From Gymnopus androsaceus JB14 (taxonomy: Eukaryota; Basidiomycota; Agaricomycetes; Agaricales; Omphalotaceae): a DNA stretch of 64,000 nt. The position numbers were made by a program, and so were the translations under genes. The stretch is from NCBI GenBank assembly GCA_009733575.1, contig ML769412.1, forward strand, positions 186,001 to 250,000, in the 5' to 3' direction. The notes beneath the pieces were generated by a model. That model saw only the letters and a program-made list of their open reading frames with translations. It was not told where the DNA came from and did no database searches. Positions 58,270-64,000 of the stretch are shown piece after piece (the stretch's first letter is position 1; every line of letters starts with the position of its first letter).

Positions 58270-58364
58270 GTCTCGATGATGTTTAAGCAAAGATCCTTGT
58301 GTAGGTAGATGTAATGACTTGAATGAGATGAACGAGTATGATACACCGAAATGAACACATAATC

Positions 58365-60455
<2,091 letters not shown>

Positions 60456-60521
60456 CTAACTCGGCCCGCGCTTCCGAATGAACGCGAAATTGACGCCGGT
60501 GCATTGTTTCTTACGACCACC

Positions 60522-61457
60522 ATGTATGCTCAGCATCGGCGTGCACCTGCACCTCGCTTCAACTCTTTTCATAATGTCAAACAAAAAGTCTTAGGAAACC
60601 AGGCGGGAAATGTCCCGCCAGCTTGGCGATTCAACAACTCCGGGCCAGCTGTGAGACGGCAGCAAGTTGTTGGAAGTAAAATACTTCTTAGCCATCTACC
60701 ACTGGATGTTGGAGAGAAGGAAGTTGAGGTGAGTATCCCAATAATCTCGCTGCTTCAAGCTATACCAACTCTTTGAATAACTTCAGGAACTTTTCAAGAA
60801 GACCGTAGGACCGCTGAAAGATTCATTCTTGATATACAATTCGCAAGGAAGATCCAAAGGCATGGCGGTAGTGGAATTCCACCGTGCTGGAGACGCGATG
60901 GTTGCGCGTTCAAAGTACGATGGAAAATTCGTCGATGGACGTGAGACGCCTTCGTATCATCTTTTTATTTGTGATTAAAACTTGTTCACTCAGGCCGTCC
61001 TATACGGATTGAGGTCATCTCAGACTTGACCAAACCATATCTACTGGCCCCACTGCTCCTACTGCCCCCGCTGGACCTCCCTCATTGCTCGACAGGTTAG
61101 ACCGCGGCATTAGATCGAAGCCTGCTTCTGCTGCTCCTGTTGCTTCCACATCGTACGTTTATTCCATGACCATTTCCTCAAACTGAAATGTTTGTATTCA
61201 GACGAGCTCCAATCCAAAACCACAAACTCCCTCGACAAGTCGCCGCCGCTGCTTCCATAGCCAAGGCAACAGTCATTTCTTTGAATGTGCCGCAAGACGC
61301 CAATGCACAAACAAGACGGAGGGTGAAGAAGGGTCCTAAGCGGTTGAAGAAGCAGAATGTGCAGTTTCCAAAGTTTGCTACCAGTACGACGAAGACTCGG
61401 GAACAGTTGGATCAGGAGATGGAGGAGTATCGAGCATCGGGGTCGGATGCGCTGTGA
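60522..61457 (+). CDS. YRA1: mRNA export adaptor Yra1/ALY/REF, with one frame break
   Basis: An RRM protein that links transcription and splicing to mRNA export receptors. Four exons (60522-60728, 60787-60940, 60994-61152, 61202-61457). The N-terminal arm is short and basic. The RRM spans SKILLSHLPLDVGEKEV, ELFKKTVGPLKDSFLIYN, GRSKGMAVVEFHRAGDAM and DGRRPIRIEVIS. The C-terminal end VKKGPKRLKK ... TREQLDQEMEEYRA is the conserved ALY box. Phase arithmetic shows one base missing in exon 3 near 61,025-61,040, between IRIEVISD and TGPTAPTAPAGPP. Because the gene is essential in yeast and all other features are intact, a sequence error is the simplest explanation. Confidence 0.9.
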
Positions 61458-62491
61458 GTATCATATATGCTCCGTTGTCGTTTGTACACTAATACGGTAG
61501 TTAGATGAAGTCGGATTTATCGTGTTACCGCTGTTCAGTACATATTTTGCTCAAGGTTCCTGCTATTATATTGTATCATTAGTTCTAGTATTTCTGTTTT
61601 AGGTGGAACGTCGGTCCAGTTTTCGCCTGGGATTGGGACGCCAGTTGCGATGAAATTGGCTTTAAAATGAATTGATTCTGACTATAGGCATCTGTATCGC
61701 GCGCAAAATGACGACACAACGAGATATGTATCGACCTGAATGAACTTGGTGTGGGGTTTTGATTCGCTGCTCCTGCCATGTAGCAGGAGGTGCGCGGTGT
61801 CAATAGGCAAGACGCGTTACGAAAGTTGCCACTGATTCCTGACTCCTGTACAAAGCCTCAGTTGCACTCCTTATTTTCCAATGGGATTGACTGGGATTTA
61901 TCAAATGAATTTATGTGACACGTCTTTTCGACAGTTATAATATTATTTTTCAGTGGACTCTGCGCCCTGTCCTCCTACATATTCAAGCCTGAAATAAACC
62001 TTGCCTTGCCTTAAGCATATTCTCAATGATGGAAATTGCGAAGGACAGGTAGATATTAGTGAAAAAATGTACTGCAGGAATTGTAAATAGCTAGTAATTC
62101 TGAGGGAAGAATTCGAAGTAGGCCTGAAGCTGACCCCTCTATGAGGTTGCCGTTATAAAATAACAAGCGAGGATTCTTGCGAAACAACGACAGCCTCCTT
62201 GAGGGGACTTTAGGCTAATTCGAAGTTGGAACTTGGAAAGAAGTCTCTGGGCGCTTACTTCTTTTTGTTCTAAACATTCACCTCGCTTGCAGTGCGCACC
62301 TCGTACGAATCGCTCGTGCTCTATTTCGTGGGTGATCATAAACTCTACCAGGGTTTCGAATTCAATCCGAAGACCTTCCCGTTGTGCTTCACGTAGTCTG
62401 CCGCGTCATTTACCAGGGCAAATTTCAGCTCAATCCCAACGCCAAGTGAGTATCCATCGCATAACACGCGCCATTTTCCACTAACACCTTT
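61458..62491. other. intergenic spacer
   Basis: About 1 kb between YRA1 and the broken F-box gene. An open frame at 62,233-62,484 leads into the pseudogene and could be the remains of its first exon (possible donor GTGAGT at about 62,441). Otherwise nothing seen. Confidence 0.4.
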
Positions 62492-64000
62492 TTGAAAGCC
62501 ATTCTTTACAAAATAGAGCATAGAACGCGCTCGAATGTCTTCCCAGCTCCCGATATCTCAGGCAGACTCCGCGGACAATGGACTTTCAACAAGTGGGAAG
62601 TGTCAGAGATCCTGCGCGGTATCGACGGGGACGTGAAGGCCACTAGTGCTGAAATCCTTCGTATGCAGTCTGAAATCGTTGCTCTTCGAATGAAACGCGA
62701 AGAATTGGAGAAACTCAGGGAGGACTGCCAGTCCCTCATGGCTCCAATTCGAAAACTGCCGACGGAGCTTCTGGACCATATTTTTGGATTTTGCTGCTGG
62801 GACGTAGCGTCCTTCTTTTCCACAGAGGGAAGTGATCTCGTGGATGCACCTGCTTTTACACTGAGCAGTGTATGTGCACAATGGCGAGAGATCATCCGTC
62901 GCAGTCCAAAATTCTGGGCCAACTTGTCTTTAAACCTAAACCCCAGTGTAGAGGATGCATATGACTATACAGATTCCTGTAGGACATCATCTTCTTCTAT
63001 CGAAACAGTATCCTCTCACCTTGAAGATCACCATGCAACGCGCCCAGAGCAATGCCCCGGATGGCAATGTCGTTCACGAACATCATCTCCTGCGTACCTT
63101 GGTTCCAACACTCCCATCGATGGATTTCCGTCTCTTTCACCTGTTGTCGTTTCTCTGAACGCCTATGGCCTAGTTTGTTGTCTCTCGGGCAACTGACCCA
63201 TCTCAAAGATCTTGAGATCTTTCAGACGTCCCTGAAGCCTTGAACACTCTTCCACATTTATATCTGGTCCAAGACGCACCTTCTCTCCATTCCCTCACTA
63301 TCAATTGCGATCCCCAAAAAGTCCGCCAGACTTTCAGGCAACTTCCCCTGGACACAGATAACGCATCTAAGGTTGAGACCAGGCAATGGGTCTGCTTTCC
63401 GAGCTTTGGAATTCTGTCCCAATCTTCGGTCAGTCTGCTACAGTTTGCGTTTCTATGACGCGTCAAGACGCACAACAGCAAATTGCTGTTGTGAATCAGA
63501 TATCCGACCTTCGTTCCTTATCCGTTTTTCTTCCTGACTAATGCGGACAAATCTTACACATGCTTAATCTGCTTCTTTCATCGCTCACCTTACCTCTGTT
63601 AGAGGTTCTATCTTTGCAAAATTCGTATCTACGAATGTTAACGATATCAGTCCCTGCAGGCTTTTCGCGGAATGGCCTGGGCGATGTTGGACAAGCACTT
63701 ATGACGGAGAGTGGCCGCGTCAAGCATTTGACATATTCATTGACCGTTCAGGATGCACTCTTACAACGCTGCACTTAGAAGCGATCCCAATGTCGGATTC
63801 GGACGCCATACACTTGCTCGAGTGTTTGCCATCATTGTAGAACTTGCTTATATCGGAAGATGATGATGAATCGGATAGAGGTCGCGGCACGATTTCGTCG
63901 AAGTTTCTTAAATCCCTCCATGCCAGCTTACCAGCGCCAGCTCTGTCTCTTCATCGCACCCCAAAGGCCAGACCGAACCTACCTGAGTTAAAGCAACTGG
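62492..64000 (+). pseudogene. frameshifted F-box paralogue (runs off the window)
   Basis: It aligns along its length with the intact F-box protein at 32,983. The coiled-coil-like helix (ILRMQSEIVALRMKREELEKL), the F-box (IRKLPTELLDHIFGFCCWD, VCAQWREIIRRSPKFWANL) and later LRR blocks (NMLNLLLSSLTLPLLEVLSL, CTLTTLHLEAIPMSDSDAI) are all present. The frame changes near 62,965. Stops interrupt it at about 63,196, 63,240 and 63,838. No ATG was found for the first segment. It is a decayed copy whose 3' end lies outside. Confidence 0.75.

Overview
The window is nuclear DNA of a mushroom-forming basidiomycete (Agaricomycetes). Genes are split by many short introns (about 45 to 75 bases, with exons as small as 5 bases), strands alternate, and the contents fit: WDR59/Mtc5, Hpm1, importin-13 type karyopherin, a phosphofructo-2-kinase without a phosphatase histidine, eqolisin protease, NCS1 permease, and F-box, BTB and C2HC zinc-finger paralogues. 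Gene models were spliced by hand. Almost every junction was checked for phase, so exon sums close on whole codons unless stated otherwise.

Layout. 1-471: 3' end of an unidentified gene. 2,959-4,981: UDP-glycosyltransferase (UGT1) between gene-poor stretches. 6,950-16,316: a dense housekeeping block with importin-13-like karyopherin, a small nuclear-looking protein, histidine methyltransferase HPM1, and a divergently transcribed auxin-efflux-carrier-like transporter with two one-base frame breaks. 16,317-19,158: gene-poor, with decayed reading frames and a MITE flanked by a 5-bp duplication. 19,159-24,456: the SEACAT/GATOR2 subunit WDR59. 24,992-36,077: an accessory region with a broken zinc-finger gene, a direct plus inverted duplication, a RAI1/DXO-like protein that has lost catalytic residues, a second UGT, an intact zinc-finger paralogue, an F-box gene and a BTB gene. 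36,761-46,362: a tail-anchored unknown protein with an in-frame TGA, a secreted protein with an NlpC/LRAT-like His and Cys signature and its dead copy, an eqolisin, and an SDR with its dead tandem copy. 47,456-61,457: housekeeping again, with a PPR-like protein divergent from mitochondrial ribosomal protein S5, a Ran1/Ksp1-like kinase, a KEN-box nuclear protein, an NCS1 nucleobase permease, phosphofructo-2-kinase and the mRNA export adaptor Yra1/ALY. 61,458-64,000: a decayed F-box paralogue running off the edge.

Functionally, the housekeeping genes cover nuclear transport (karyopherin, Yra1), ribosome function (HPM1, S5), TORC1 nutrient signalling (WDR59), glycolytic control (PFK2) and membrane transport. 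The accessory genes are of the lineage-expanded kind (UGT, SDR, F-box, BTB, zinc finger, RAI1-like), and several have a decayed copy beside or elsewhere in the window, which points to recent birth-and-death duplication. Single-base breaks in genes that should be essential (Yra1) suggest that part of the damage is sequencing error. No single, obviously new multi-gene system was found. The best candidates for novelty are the RAI1-like pseudoenzyme, the secreted His/Cys protein and the 5-base exon of the NCS1 permease.
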